Positions 32,492 through 44,000 of a DNA stretch of 64,000 nucleotides are shown here, piece after piece. Origin of the DNA: Undaria pinnatifida (Eukaryota; Sar; Phaeophyceae; Laminariales; Alariaceae). A program made the translations under genes and the position numbers. The notes beneath the pieces were generated by a model. It was not told the origin of the DNA and did no database searches. It saw only the letters and a list, made by a program, of their open reading frames with translations. The stretch lies in NCBI GenBank assembly GCA_012845835.1, contig JABAKD010000025.1:3207819-3271818 (forward strand), written 5' to 3'. Within the stretch, counting starts at the first letter, position 1. Each line of letters starts with the position of its first letter.

Positions 32492-33843
32492 GTAAGTATT
32501 TGGTAAATCTGTATTTGTGGCAACTACTACCCCTGGGTGCTTCCGTACACCTCCAAAGGTGACATTACAGCCTTTGTCGGCATATTGGGACTCAATATCT
32601 TGTAGCGGGATTGTAACTGGAGGGAGGGAAGTCGGCCTATATTGGAAATGCAACCAGAGAGGATTCGACCGGGGCTATGGGTCGTGATCTCTCGCCCGGG
32701 ATTAGTTGCAGGATGTATTCGGTAAGAAACGGCGATCGCAAAGGCTGTTAAAAATAGTCGATGCCGTGCATGTCTTCAGGGTGGTTGGTGGAGGCATCTT
32801 GCTGTACATATACAGTGGTTGCAGTTGGCGCCTGCATGACTTCCACATGCAGACGTGCGGTTGGTTTGGTCGGGGCGCACTGCCAATAGCGGCATGCTGT
32901 ACTGCTTGAAGGCGCGCACACCTGCAAGCACACTTGTACGTTTGCGCAATGCAATATGGTGGCAGATATTGTTGGTATGCAACGCATGCATGACCCCCGC
33001 ACGCAAGCATGCCGTGTTCGCCACGGTCACTCTGGCGGAATTGTCCCGGCCGCGTCGGAAATAATTGTATTACTTAATCATTTTGATACAGTGCGTCGCG
33101 TTTGTATTGTTTCTCCTTTCACAGGTGTCAATGACACCGGTACGTGCATAGAGTGTGTCAAATCATCACAATGCTGTCGGTGGCGGGTGTTATGGAGTGC
33201 TCTACGTAGACGAATTCGTAATACGTGAGACATATGAAATCAGTTATGTTACGAATCAATGACGGCTAGCTTATCAGAATCCGCCGCCATTGACCCTCGT
33301 CTCAGCTTTCTGGCGTCTCCTTCGCTCAGTATTTCGGTGTTGTCTCCCCTCGCTTTCTTGCGACTTGTCATGGAAGCCTGGTGTCACGTTTTAATTTTCG
33401 AATAAAGACCCCATGCTAGCCTCTCAGGTCCCACGCTAAGGCTCCTGCCACTGCTTCGCAGCACACACGTGGTATTTCGTCCTGGCCTTACATCTTGCCT
33501 TTAGCCACGCAAGCCCCTCACGCCTCACATAGCAGGTCCCAAAATTGTTTTCCCTTCACACTGCTGTGATTTGTCTTCCCGCTTCCCTTTCGACCACGTT
33601 TCAACGTCTATATCCCTCCCTCTTGTTTCCCTTCGCATCCTTGCGCTCAGTTGCCATGCCCTTCGCGCTACAGTGTACCCCCATTGCGGTTGGTATATGG
33701 CTGGTCATACTCGACCTCGGTCTATTTCTTTCGTGAGCTCGATCACGGATTTTGTACGTTACAATAGGCATCTTAGCCTCAGTACCATGTACGTGTGGGG
33801 TGGATCTATGGCCCCTTTTTAGGGTATTTTCAAGACTTGAGTA
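32492..33843. other. No recognisable gene
   Basis: Several moderate reading frames occur, none with a recognisable domain. A short segment with gttatggagtgctctacgta (about 33,189) has a relative near 35,404, flanking the mariner-like element on both sides. Confidence 0.45.
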
Positions 33844-35302
33844 CAGTAGGTGGCCCTTTATAGTGGCATATAGGGGCAAGACCAAATGGTGCCACTATTC
33901 GGGGCAGTGCCACTATTCGATAAAGGGGCACTACTGCCACTATTGGAAGGCCAATAGTGGCAATATTGCCACTATTGCAAGGCCAATAGTGGCAATATTG
34001 CCACTATATCGAATAAGAAGCTTCGATGTTCACGATATCGAAAGCGGTTCATCGGATCTACACTCGCATGCGCTGTTACATGCGGGTAAAGCCGTGTACT
34101 GCTGCACTCCTCGTGGTTGAGCAATTGTGTGCAGCAGTATCCGCATGAAACACATGAAATGACACTTGGTTATCCAAGGGTCGCCGAGCCTTCTGCGGTC
34201 AAAACGTATTTTTCATTTTTCAGTGCAGGCAGACCACCGAAACCACGCCAAAACGTACCGAAGGAGGCACATCATTTATGTTTGTCCGGCGGGCCATGTA
34301 ACATGGGGTTCAACACACGCAGAAGAAATGACAACAGCAACGCAGAAACGCAAACAACTGAAGCAACCAAGCTTGAAGAGCCAAACGCTCTCCACCCCGG
34401 CGCATCAACCCAACCGCCACGATGCTCTGCAACTACGTACGAGCACTTTTGGTGTAGGCGTCAGCCGACTGATTGCACTAGGAGTCGGCAAACGTTCTAA
34501 CGTGCATCTGCCGTGCCGGTCTGGCGGAGTGCGCTGCGAAGAACACCATCTTCGCCTTGCGGAGGTAATGCCCGGCTTCGCCAATGCCACACGACTCTGC
34601 GTACTGTTCTAGAGGACCAAAAAGTTCTGCCAGTTCCGCGAACGACGGCGGCGCCTTCTTCCCCCCACCCCCCGCGCTCTCAGAATTTTTGGCATTGTCT
34701 GGCTCGTCGTGACTGTCCGCCTCTTCTTCGTACGTGTTGTTAACCTTCTCCATGAAAATCTCTTCTGCGTCTTCAGACAGAATGTCAGCAAACGCGGCTT
34801 GCTCCTCCAACCCGGCCCATTCCTCCACGGCCGTCGAGGCACGCTTAGGCTGATTCGAGGAGTCGGGTGTTTTTTGCTTCTTGGCGATGCACGGGTTGCA
34901 GACGCGGTGTATTTCTCTGCCGCCCTCCTCCTCTGGTTCACCACATATTCCATGAAGCCGGCCACCGCAGCCAAGGCGACATCCGTGCCCGCCTTCCTCT
35001 CCCAGTGGTCGGTTTGGGACTTTACACAGTTTTAGGTCCGCGCAGGCTGGCATGATATGATACGTGTAGCGCCCACCGCTGAGGGTGCGTGTGGGCAGGT
35101 GTGGTCCAGCAGTAGTGGGGGCCCGCTGTTTGGAACTGCCACTATTGGGTGTGTGAGATGCCCAACATGCCACTATTGAGGGCCCCGTCCTCAATAGTGG
35201 GAAAGTGCCACTATATCGGGTTGAGATTTTGCCAGGATATTTTTATGCCACTATTCAGGGCACTTCACTATTCAGGTTGCCACTATAAAGGGCCACCTAC
35301 TG
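33844..35302. mobile_element. Tc1/mariner-like non-autonomous DNA transposon (1.46 kb)
   Basis: The ends are perfect 25-bp inverted repeats starting CAGTAGGTGGCCCTTTATAG, flanked on both sides by TA (33,842-33,843 and 35,303-35,304). CAGT ends with a TA duplication are the Tc1/mariner hallmark. Many subterminal tgccactatt/aatagtggca motifs fill 33,880-34,010 and 35,140-35,280. The single long frame inside (34,478-35,194, minus) is not a recognisable DDE transposase, so mobility would need one in trans, or the family uses an unrecognised protein. Confidence 0.85.
34478..35194 (-). CDS. Zinc-finger-like protein of the mariner-like element
   Basis: A 238-codon frame. A cysteine-rich module near residues 50-105 (CADLKLCKV, then HGCRLGCGGRLHGICGE, then HRVCNPC) looks like a zinc-binding fold. 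An acidic middle (DILSEDAEEIFMEK, YEEEADSHDEPDNAK) precedes a basic C-terminal tail (HYLRKAKMVFFAAHSARPAR). A later ATG within the frame (about residue 48, MPACADLK) is a plausible start because it directly precedes the cysteine module. The function is unknown. It could be a transposon-encoded DNA-binding accessory protein or a captured host fragment. Confidence 0.5.
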   Translation of the reverse strand: MRTGPSIVACWASHTPNSGSSKQRAPTTAGPHLPTRTLSGGRYTYHIMPACADLKLCKVPNRPLGEEGGHGCRLGCGGRLHGICGEPEEEGGREIHRVCNPCIAKKQKTPDSSNQPKRASTAVEEWAGLEEQAAFADILSEDAEEIFMEKVNNTYEEEADSHDEPDNAKNSESAGGGGKKAPPSFAELAELFGPLEQYAESCGIGEAGHYLRKAKMVFFAAHSARPARQMHVRTFADS

Positions 35303-35564
35303 TATAAATTTTCTCGTCGGTCCTCCTTTCCGTTTCTGGATGCTTGCTGACATAATTTGATCATCGTGGAATCTGTTTCTGCCACCATTTAGGGTGGGCT
35401 GATGTTATGGAGTGCTCGACGTAGATGAGTAAGCTATAGATGACACATTACATGAGGTCAGTTTTCTCATGAGTTGCAGGATGAGCCATACCAAGGGTCT
35501 GATAGTTGGTGGGGAAATTTGGTGATGCTTCGCGGTGGAACATCGCCGCATTGGATCACAACGT

Positions 35565-35933
35565 TGTTAAGGAAATAGTGGGGTATTAGTCCGTTTGACC
35601 ACTTGCAAAAGGTCCGATAGCTTACCCAAACTAAGCCTTATAACATTCTTCCCCCCTGAAACGGCGGGATAGCAGGTCGGCCGGATATACGGGCGGACCT
35701 CTCAATATCCAAGCCGTTTCATTTCCTGAGAATACCAGGGAGAGTATTTTTCAAGGTAGACATGGGGCAAATCTGAAAAGTTTATTATTGTGGATGGTGG
35801 GGATCGAACCCACGACCCAAAAACCCATGGTCTGTCGACGACGCCATTTGTTAAGAAAATTAGTGGGGTATTAGACCGTTTGACCACTTGCACATGGTTA
35901 ACCCATAGCTTACCCAAACTAAGCCTTATAATA
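35565..35933 (-). mobile_element. TRIM unit at the left of the compound array
   Basis: LTR 35,565-35,645, interior 35,646-35,848, shared LTR 35,849-35,933. The interior holds the primer-binding site (reverse complement of tggcgtcgtcg), the tRNA T-arm-like gtgggttcgatccccac on the minus strand, and a purine tract. Confidence 0.88.
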
Positions 35934-36005
35934 CTCTCCCCCCCTGAAACGGCGGGATAGCAGGTCGGCCGGATATACGGCGGACCTGTCAATATCCAAG
36001 CCGTT

Positions 36006-37056
36006 TCATTTCCTGGGCATACCGGGGAGAGTATTTTTCACCATCTTGCGCGCCACTAGAGCCGGGTCGGCTACATCCACCATCGCAAAGAAATCCGGGT
36101 AGCGGCGCGCGATCGCTCGCGCAATGCGACGCGCGTCACCCGCGTCCATCTGATGCGGCGCCGGTGCCGTCGAGTACCGAGCGATGCTAGCCGCCACCGT
36201 CTCGGGGCTCAGGTACTCTAGGCAGTTCGCTCCTTCTTGAAACGTCATGATCGCCGTCATGCGTTCGAGTCGTGCTGCGAATTCCGGGTGCTCGCGTAAC
36301 GGCCGGAACACGCGCGTTCGCTCAGGCATCCCGAGCGGGCGTTGCCCTTCAGACGTGTATGCGTTCAGATGCCCCACGTGTTGCAATAGGGCTTCGTCCG
36401 CGCTCGAGGCGTTCGCAACGATGAACGCGCGCACTTTTGGGCGCGATTCGAAGTCGGCGCGCGTCAACGTTCCGTAACAGCGCTTCAGCTCGACCAGCCA
36501 CGCGGCTTTCTTGGGCGTCGCCGTCGCGCTCGCTTGGCGCGACGCCTCATCCAGTCCGCGGCCGATCAAGGGGTCTTGAGCGAGCTCTATTGCAGTCGCT
36601 GCTTGCAGCAGCGTCCGTCTCGCGATCGCCGCCATCCAGTCCGCAAACATTGTCGCACCCGCCTCGGCCTGCGCTGCGGGTGTGTGCACCGCGAGCGCGG
36701 GCGGCGCGTCAGGTACGTGTCGCCACGCCTGTCGCAACCGGTGCGTCGTTCTCGGCGGCTTCCTCGAAGACCACCGACGTGAACACCCCTGCCGTCGTCT
36801 TCCCGACCCAATAGGCCGGCTTGCCGTCGCCGGCACCCTCCGCATAGTGGAACCGCAGGCGTCCTTCATCGTCCGCTTCATCGGATATCACCTCTACGTG
36901 GACGTCGCGTTGCAGGAAGTACGCTGCGATCGTCGTGCAGGATTTGAGCGCATCAGCTTCAGGTATCGTCGCGCTCGATTGCAGGATCGAAAGGCTCGTC
37001 ACATTCGCGTCCCACATGCGCGCATGGCGAATCCCCGTCACGCACTCTTCACACAC
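36006..37056 (-). pseudogene. 3' part of the cargo coding region (unknown protein)
   Basis: Two adjoining minus-strand frames cover this part (37,056-36,709 and 36,881-36,006). Visible features: a CEEC pair following a CTC pair just upstream, suggesting a zinc-binding knuckle; a region with VHVEVISDEADDEGRLRFHY; and an alanine/arginine-rich helical C-terminal region (KKAAWLVELKRCYGTLTRAD, HPEFAARLERMTAIMTF, RRIARAIARRYPDFF). The last residues run into the conserved TRIM 3' segment. No family was recognised. Fossil; part of the LTR element. Confidence 0.5.
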
Positions 37057-39415
37057 GTCTGCGTCCGGGGTTCGACCGAGCGCCCCAAACTTCGCCGCAC
37101 GTGCAGAGGCGGGTGCCCAGATAACGGCCTAAGTGCCCGATCAGGCGTTGGGGCATCGTCCCGGCGCGCGCCATCCGGACTACCTCCGCGATCCCGTAGC
37201 GTACCTCGCGCAGCGGCAGGCTTATGTCGGCCACGATCTCCCAGTCTGTGCGGCCCGCCAGCCGCTCGTCGGTCGCCCAGGCCTCCACGTCTCGCGCGTT
37301 CAGTTCAGCTAGCGTCGGCGGGCCGGCTGTCGCTCGCGCAAGCGCCGCCGCCGTTACCCGGCGGCCTTTGCGTGTGCGTCCCGGGTCCCCCCCCGGCTGC
37401 TTGCCCGGCTTGGTCGCGCCCTTCCCGCGCGAACCTTTTTCGCGCTTCCCGCTCGTGCGGTCGGGAGCGCCGGCTATCAAACGTCCCATCCGTAGTGGCC
37501 CTATCACGTCTGCTAGGCGTGCGGTCTGGGCGGTCTCTCGCACCGCGTGGGGCGCGAATGCGCGCCCCGCATCCCCATAAAAGGGTCGCTCCGCCTTTAC
37601 CGCCTCTACCGCCTCTACCGCCTCGTACGGCTCGCGCGCTAGTGCTAGCTCGTCTATCAGAAGCCCCCAGCCGTCTGGCGTCCAAACGATGCTGGTGCCT
37701 CGGCCGGGGGTCGTCAGCGCCAGCCCGACTCTGCAGTGCAACGTCTCTCCTCTATATACATGTACCACGGCGCCCATGCGTCTACAGAATGCGGCCACGC
37801 CGTCCAGTTGCCGGCCGCGTCCCGTCACCGGCTCGGCGCCCGGACCCGCACTAGGACCGCTCGGCCTGGCGGGCCGACCGGCGGGCTGCAGGTCCGTCGC
37901 CTCACCTGTCGCTGCCAACGCTAGGCATGCTTCGGCGGTCGCGCCCCTCCCTCCGGGGCGTTGCAGGTGCACACGGCGGCTGCTCCGCGTCGCGTTTCCG
38001 CGGCGCCCCAACAGCGCCGGAGGCCATCCGAGAAGCCACACGTGTTTCCAGCAATAACCGTCAGCCGCACCGCTTGCATGTATGCGCGTCAACACGCTCC
38101 TCAGGCGTGACTGGCCTGGGCGACCGGCACGTCGATCGCGCCGGTCCCAACGTACGAGCGGTTCCGTTACACGCATACCCACGCGCGTGGGGCATGTTTG
38201 CGGGCTACCCGCCATGTCGGGATCTCCGATCGCCGATATACGATGGGGCTGCTCTGTGCTGGTGACGCACGTCACGTAAGGTGCTTCTGGCTGCCGGGCG
38301 TGCGTGCCGCTGCGTGCGGCGCTCGCCCAGTCCTCACGTTCATCCTCGCTGAACCCGCCGTACAGGCGTAGTGACCCGCTCCCATCCGCGTGGGCCTGCA
38401 CGCACACCGACCACCAGCCAGCGGCGGCCTCGTGTCTGTAACCTTCTAAGTCGCCCACCTCGTCGTAGACCCACACTACGCAGCGACGCGCGCGCGCGTA
38501 TGAGGTCGGTGTCCACTCGCGCGCCGGGCGCCACGACGTCACGTCGGCTCCCTCCGGTGCGTCGGCGGCGCCGAGGGCTCTACTCAAGCCGCCCGGCCCC
38601 TCGTAGCGTACCTCCCGGAAAGGAGCGCGGGGTCCTCCGCGACCATGCGTCGCCCTGCGACTCAGCCACTGCTTGCGCACGCCCGCGGCCGGGTCACACG
38701 CCGTCCGGGCGTCGCGGGCCGCCGTGGTGCGCACGACATCAACTCGCACGGGGCCCGTCGAGCACGCCGCGTGCTCGGGCACCCCTCTGGGTCGGCGCGC
38801 CGGCGGGCGTGCGCGCGCGTGCATGAGCAGCCGCCAGTGACCCGCCATCACCAGCACGCGCACGCACCATCCGTCGGACTGGGGCGCGCCATACCAGGAC
38901 GTCGCGAGCGCCCCATCTTCGAAGACGTGCACATTAGCGGTGTACGTCTTCGTGAACGCGTTCAGCAGGCTCGCCCCAGCCTGGCCCTGGGGCTGCGGCG
39001 CGTGTTCGCATTCGTAGCCACGGCCCGCTAGCCCCAATTCCGATAATAGAGCGCGCGCGCTTTCGCTCGAGCCCACACCCGTCTTGGCTGCTGCGAGGCA
39101 TCGCGCGAGGCAGTCGCCTTCGCCGCCGAAGTCGTGCGCGAACACCCCGAGCTCGGCGTCCGCTTCCAGCACCGACACTCTAGACGCGCCTCCGTATTCC
39201 GATGCGTGCCACACGTTCAGCCAGTCGCTACCGTCCAGCCGCGTTCCTGAACGGCACGCTAGCCGGCCCACTCGCGTCTCTAGTGGGTCGTCCCACGACG
39301 CTACCGCCTCGTCCTCGCGTGCTTCGGGGCCCTCGGTCGCGCAGCCGCCGCGCGTAACGTTGAGTGGACTCGCCTCCATTGAGCGTCCCGACCACCCGCC
39401 CCGGTGGACCAACAT
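37049..39415 (-). pseudogene. 5' part of the cargo coding region with OTU-like domain(s)
   Basis: A 788-codon GC-rich minus-strand frame. Near residues 97-197 it shows FGGEGDCLARCLAAAKTG, then YTANVHVFEDGALATSWYG and AGHWRLL: a G-D-C motif (Cys102), a NVHVF strand and a GHW motif (His193), in the order seen in OTU-type cysteine proteases. Two later segments (around RCVVWVYDEVGDLEGY, and ADGYCWKHVW followed by AVVHVYRGETLHCRVG) look like diverged repeats of the same fold. A basic G/K/R-rich linker (KREKGSRGKGATKPGK) and a C-terminal CTC pair follow. Family knowledge: OTU enzymes cleave ubiquitin-type bonds and also occur in RNA-virus polyproteins and transposons. OTU assignment is by motif only. 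The plus-strand frame over the same DNA is treated as a shadow. Confidence 0.6.
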
Positions 39416-39473
39416 CTGGCCCCACTCCGCCAGACGCCCCGGGCTTCCTCCGGGTCCTGCCGACGACGATGTT

Positions 39474-39850
39474 TGTCAAGGTATTAGTGGGGCATTAGTC
39501 CGTTTGACCACTTGCAAAATGTTAACCAATAGCTTACCCCTACTAAGCCTTATAACACTCTCCCCCTCCTGAAGCGGCGGGATAGCAGGTCGGGCCGGAC
39601 ATACCGGTGGACCTGTCAATACATCCAAGCCGTTCCATTTCCTGGGGATACCGGGGGGAGTATTTTTCAAGTTCGACATGGGGAAAATCTGAAAAGTTTA
39701 TTATTGTGGATGGTGGGGATCGAACCCACGACCCAAAAAACCCATGGTCCTGCCGACGACGCCATTTGTAAAGGAATTAGTGGGTTATTAGTCCGTTTGA
39801 CCACTTGCAAAAGGTTAACCGATAGCTTGCCCAAACTAAGCCTTACAACA
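39474..39850 (-). mobile_element. TRIM unit at the right of the compound array
   Basis: Shared LTR 39,474-39,557, interior 39,558-39,766, outer LTR 39,767-39,850. The interior is collinear with that of the 25.3-kb copy. On the minus strand the primer-binding site TGGCGTCGTCGGCAGGACC follows the outer LTR. Confidence 0.9.
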
Positions 39851-41000
39851 ACGTTCTATAGAGGAGCTGGATCCACCCCACCGTGGTAACGGTAGTAACG
39901 GTACGGGTTGCAGTTGTTGGATTAACTAAGAATGTACCTAGTCGGTGGAGCTCCTCAAGTAAGGAACTGCCGGTTAGTCTGATACTCATCGAGCGCATGC
40001 TTGTTTCAGGAATGAGCGAATGGAGAGTTTGTCGGATTGCGCTAGCGAATACCTTCGAAGTATTATTTCGGGTGATGTTGATGTTGATGTTCAGCTTGTT
40101 CCTCATGTTAGGAGCTCAGAAAATTCTTAGAATCTTCTGCTGCACCCCTACTGTGGCACGACTCAGAGAGTTCTCAGATAGTGACCTTCCACCTCGCCCT
40201 TTGTGTGTGATGTTTGGTGAGCTACAAGCGGATGGAGAATGAATGAGATACCATGCACCACGAAGGAGGGCGAGCTACCCCGCACTGACACCCTGCGTCG
40301 TCACTGCCGGGGCAAGATTTACCATGGGGCGTAGCGTCGAGAGATATTTGCTTTGAAGGTCTTATTGCTCGTACATTCGCACGGAATCCGCGGTTATCTT
40401 GTGCGACATACCGGTACCCAGCAGGGCCTCTCTATAAAACGAACTTTTGGTGGAAATTTGATTGATGGGGTGTGGTAAAAGGCCTATTTATGCTAATAGT
40501 GGGAACAAGTTATCGAATTTTTCTTTTTTACACCATTTTAAATCGGCTACTGTACCTCGCCGGCAACTTAGTATGATACGACTTAATGTGTCAGGACTCT
40601 AGTCCACTCTTTCCGCGAGAGATTACGATAGGAGTTGGCAGTTCATACAGGGCCCGGGGTCGATTTGTTTTTGGAGGGTGCAGGGCTGTGGTGAGATTGG
40701 GTAGCGAGGAAGTAAGCCCCCCACCCGGGGTACGAGGCCAGTACACTCTTCTAGCCTTGCTTCTCATCGATGTAGAGACATTTAATCGCTCAGGAAACAA
40801 TTACCTCTCCTTGACCACGAGCTGAATGGGCACAATGAATCATCTCATCAGTTGATTGAGGTTTAACCAGCATCGTTTTCGAGGAGTAACACCAAGCTCT
40901 CCCTTTCAAAAGGTCCAAAGGTTTGCCTAACACCGACAGGCTGGCATTCTGGCACTCCAACTCCAACTTGGTCAGGAATTAGTTTGCCAAAATCTGTGGC
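39851..41000. other. No recognisable gene
   Basis: No domain, repeat or RNA gene was recognised between the compound TRIM and the LINE. Confidence 0.5.
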
Positions 41001-41003
41001 CTC

Positions 41004-44000
41004 TTGGCAAGATCTTACGCCGTAAAAAAAATGGAACCCAAGACCTGCAGTGTGTGTGTTGCCTTCTGTGATGGTACTCCGCGTGGGGGATGCGTGGTTG
41101 GTTGGTGTTGGGAAGCGTGCCCCTCATGGGTTCCGGTGTCTTTATTAGCTCTCCACAGGTTCGTGCGGGTGCATACGTCTCAGTACAACTCAAGGGGGAA
41201 AAAAACTGTCTGGGAAAAACGGAGGGTGGAAGGGAGGAAGTTGGATGCTTGGAAGGAGAGGAGAAGACGCAAGAGGATTCGAAGGGCTGCTCAAAGAATA
41301 CGCACAGGCGCAAGGGCTAGGTCGAGAGTAGGGGAACTCGTCGAGGGTACGTACAACGTTCGCACACTTGATTTCAAGGGCACCAGCGGCGTAGGCCACG
41401 CCGAGGTGATACTGAAGACTCGCGAGGACGCAGGTTGTGATATCATAGGATTGCAGGAGGTGAGGTGCAACGGACAAAGTGCTGTTACGGCGGCGGGGTA
41501 TGTTGTGTTTTGCTCAGGAGCAGACGGAGGAAATCACGAAAAGAAGGGGAACCACGGAGTAGGCTTAACTGTTAGAGAGTCTATCGTGGCAGAGATGGAT
41601 AAGGGTGACGTCGGGGTTGAGTGTATCAGTGCTAGATTGATGAAGGTTCGCATCCAACTCAAAGGGAAATCTAACGGTGTGTCTTTCATTGTAGGCTATG
41701 GTCCCACTCTCGACGAGGGCATCAGATAAAATTATTACTTTTGGAGTTCACTTGACTAGGTGGTCAAGGGGATACCCAGTAGGGACCACGTCCTTGTTCT
41801 GATAGACGCAATTGCTCGTATAGGCATGAGAGGGATCGGGTGGACCGACAGAAAGGTGTTGGGTGCATACGGACGTGACGAGCTGAGCGACAACGGAGAG
41901 CGACTATTGATTCACGCAACTGATAACACACTCGCCCTCCTCAACACGTACTATGCTACACCTGCTCGTGGTATATCGTACACGTTTCAGAGTCCTAACC
42001 GAGGAAAAGCCCAGTACAGGCTTGACTACATACTGACACGGCAAGTGGATGGACGATTGGTACGTAGTGTCACTGTACGGACCCCACCCAGGGAGAACGC
42101 TGAGTCGGACCACAACCTCGTATTTGGCAATATTCGCCTTTTGGGCCGCATCGCACCAAATCTTCCAAAGAGAGTCGTCAAAAACCGGCGAGCTATTGAT
42201 CTACCAAGATTAATGGCGGACCCGCGTCTCCGGATCAATTTCCAAAACGCGATAGCAGCCAAGCTTGCCTCCCCGATACCTGGTACTAATGCCGGAAGCG
42301 TTGATGACATGACTTCATTACTGACCGAGACGCTACTGTCGACTGCGGCCGACATTGCGCCCCCTATTAGGCGCAAACAAGTACCGAGGGGCTGATGTGC
42401 GACCGAGGAGACGAAAGCGGAGTTGAACGCACGATGGCAGGATAGGGAAGACGCGAGGAAACGCGTCCGTTCTGCTCCAAACGATCGTGGTCTACGGCGA
42501 GCCTTGAAGGCGACCACCAAACAGCTGAAACGCACGCGGGGGGAAGCTGTACAGAGGTTCTTCGAAGATTACGTCAGCCAACTCGAAGGGCGTATCCCAG
42601 AAGGTGCTCAATTTGGCTTCTACAAACACCTCAAGGGGATGGATGTGGAAGGGAAGAGGACGTTCAACTCGCAGTGCATCAAAAACGAAGAACGTCGATT
42701 GCTGCGGGATACCGAAAGGCGGTAGGGCCCGATGGCCTCCCGGCCGAGCTTATGAAGGTTTTGGCCGACGAAGGAGAATTGAACACTCTCGGAAAGTGGA
42801 GGGGAGGTGGCGTGCCGCAACAATGGAAAGATGCAACGATTAAGGTGCTTCATAAGAAGAAAGATCGGACTGAGTGTGACAATTATCGTGGCATCTCCCT
42901 CATGGCTCACGCCGGCAAAGCACTCCTCGAAGTCATCGCGGGTCGCCTGAGTGACTATTGCAAACGCGAGGACATTCTGCCGGAGGAACAGTGTGGGTTC
43001 AGACGCCAACGCTCGACGGTTGGCATGATGTTCGTAGTACGACGACTGCAGGAACAGGCGCGGAAGAAGGACACCCTTTTGAACTTGTGTTTTATCGACC
43101 TCACCAAAGCATATGACTCCGTCGACCGAATCCTTCTGTGGGATGTCCTTGCTCGTTTTGGCGTGCCACCGAGAATGCTCGCCGTCATCCGCCACTTCCA
43201 CGACGGCATGCAAGCATGCGTGCGGTTGGATGATGGAGAGTGCTTGCAGATAAGTTTGACGTGGGGCAAGGTCTCAGGCAAGGGCGCGTGCTCGCGCCAC
43301 TGCTGTTCAACATGTTTTCACGGCGGTACTGCGTGCGACCGAGAAACGTTCCTCGCTGGTGCAGCCATCACGGACAACATGGTGCAGCTCCAACAAAAGG
43401 AGAAAGGCGAGAAGAATGGCACTTCGCGCACAGGCAAAGTCGACGGGCGGAGGGGGAAGGAGGGGGAGAAGGTGCAGAGATTGTGGGGTATGCTGTACGC
43501 GGACGATGCGGGCATCGTATTGCGATCATCAAAAGGGCTGGAGAGGATAATGGCGGTGATCGTGACTGCGTGCTCGTCGTTCGGGCTTACGGTCTCCGAG
43601 GCGAAAACAGAGATGATGTGCCTGCAAACCAAAGGCGGGGGAAAGGTGTCTTTCACAATCAATGCAGCCGGCCAGGTATACTAACAAACAATCAAGTTTG
43701 TGTACTTGGACGGCGCAATCACTGCAGACAGAGTCCTTGGCATTGAAATAACGCGGCGTCTTCAGAGGGCCTGGCGTGCTTCCAGCGGTACAAGATGGAA
43801 ATCTATGATCGCCCGGGTGTGCATTTACGGTTGAAGGTGTGGTTGCTGAAAGCTGAGGTGGTCGAGACACTTCTTTACGGTTGCATGACGTGGAGCCCGA
43901 ACAAGCCCGACTATGACAGGCTACGACGGGTTCACCACTCCATGCTCCTCCGATGCCTCGGATGAGGGAAACGGAAACGCGACGACCACTCTCTATCGTA

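Larger units (their letters stand above)
35565..39850 (-). mobile_element. Compound TRIM array with a protein-coding interior (fossil LTR element)
   Basis: Four related LTRs of 81-85 bp lie at 35,565-35,645, 35,849-35,933, 39,474-39,557 and 39,767-39,850, all read on the minus strand as TGTTATAAGG...TTAACA types. The two outer pairs each enclose an ordinary TRIM interior like 25,399-25,601. The inner pair encloses a 3.54-kb interior (35,934-39,473). That interior keeps the TRIM primer-binding-site region at one end (cgtcgtcggcaggacc) and the TRIM 3' segment and purine tract at the other, but carries long GC-rich frames in between. The bases ACGT lie outside both outermost LTRs (35,561-35,564 and 39,851-39,854). 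No RT, integrase or Gag was recognised. The coding interior is broken by a few reading-frame interruptions. LTRs differ from one another by several percent, so it is older than the copy at 25.3 kb. Confidence 0.85.

Noticed and set aside
36682-37854. 390-codon plus-strand frame opposite the TRIM cargo
   Set aside because: GC-rich antisense shadow. The minus-strand frame is longer, holds ordered motifs and follows the orientation of the LTR element.
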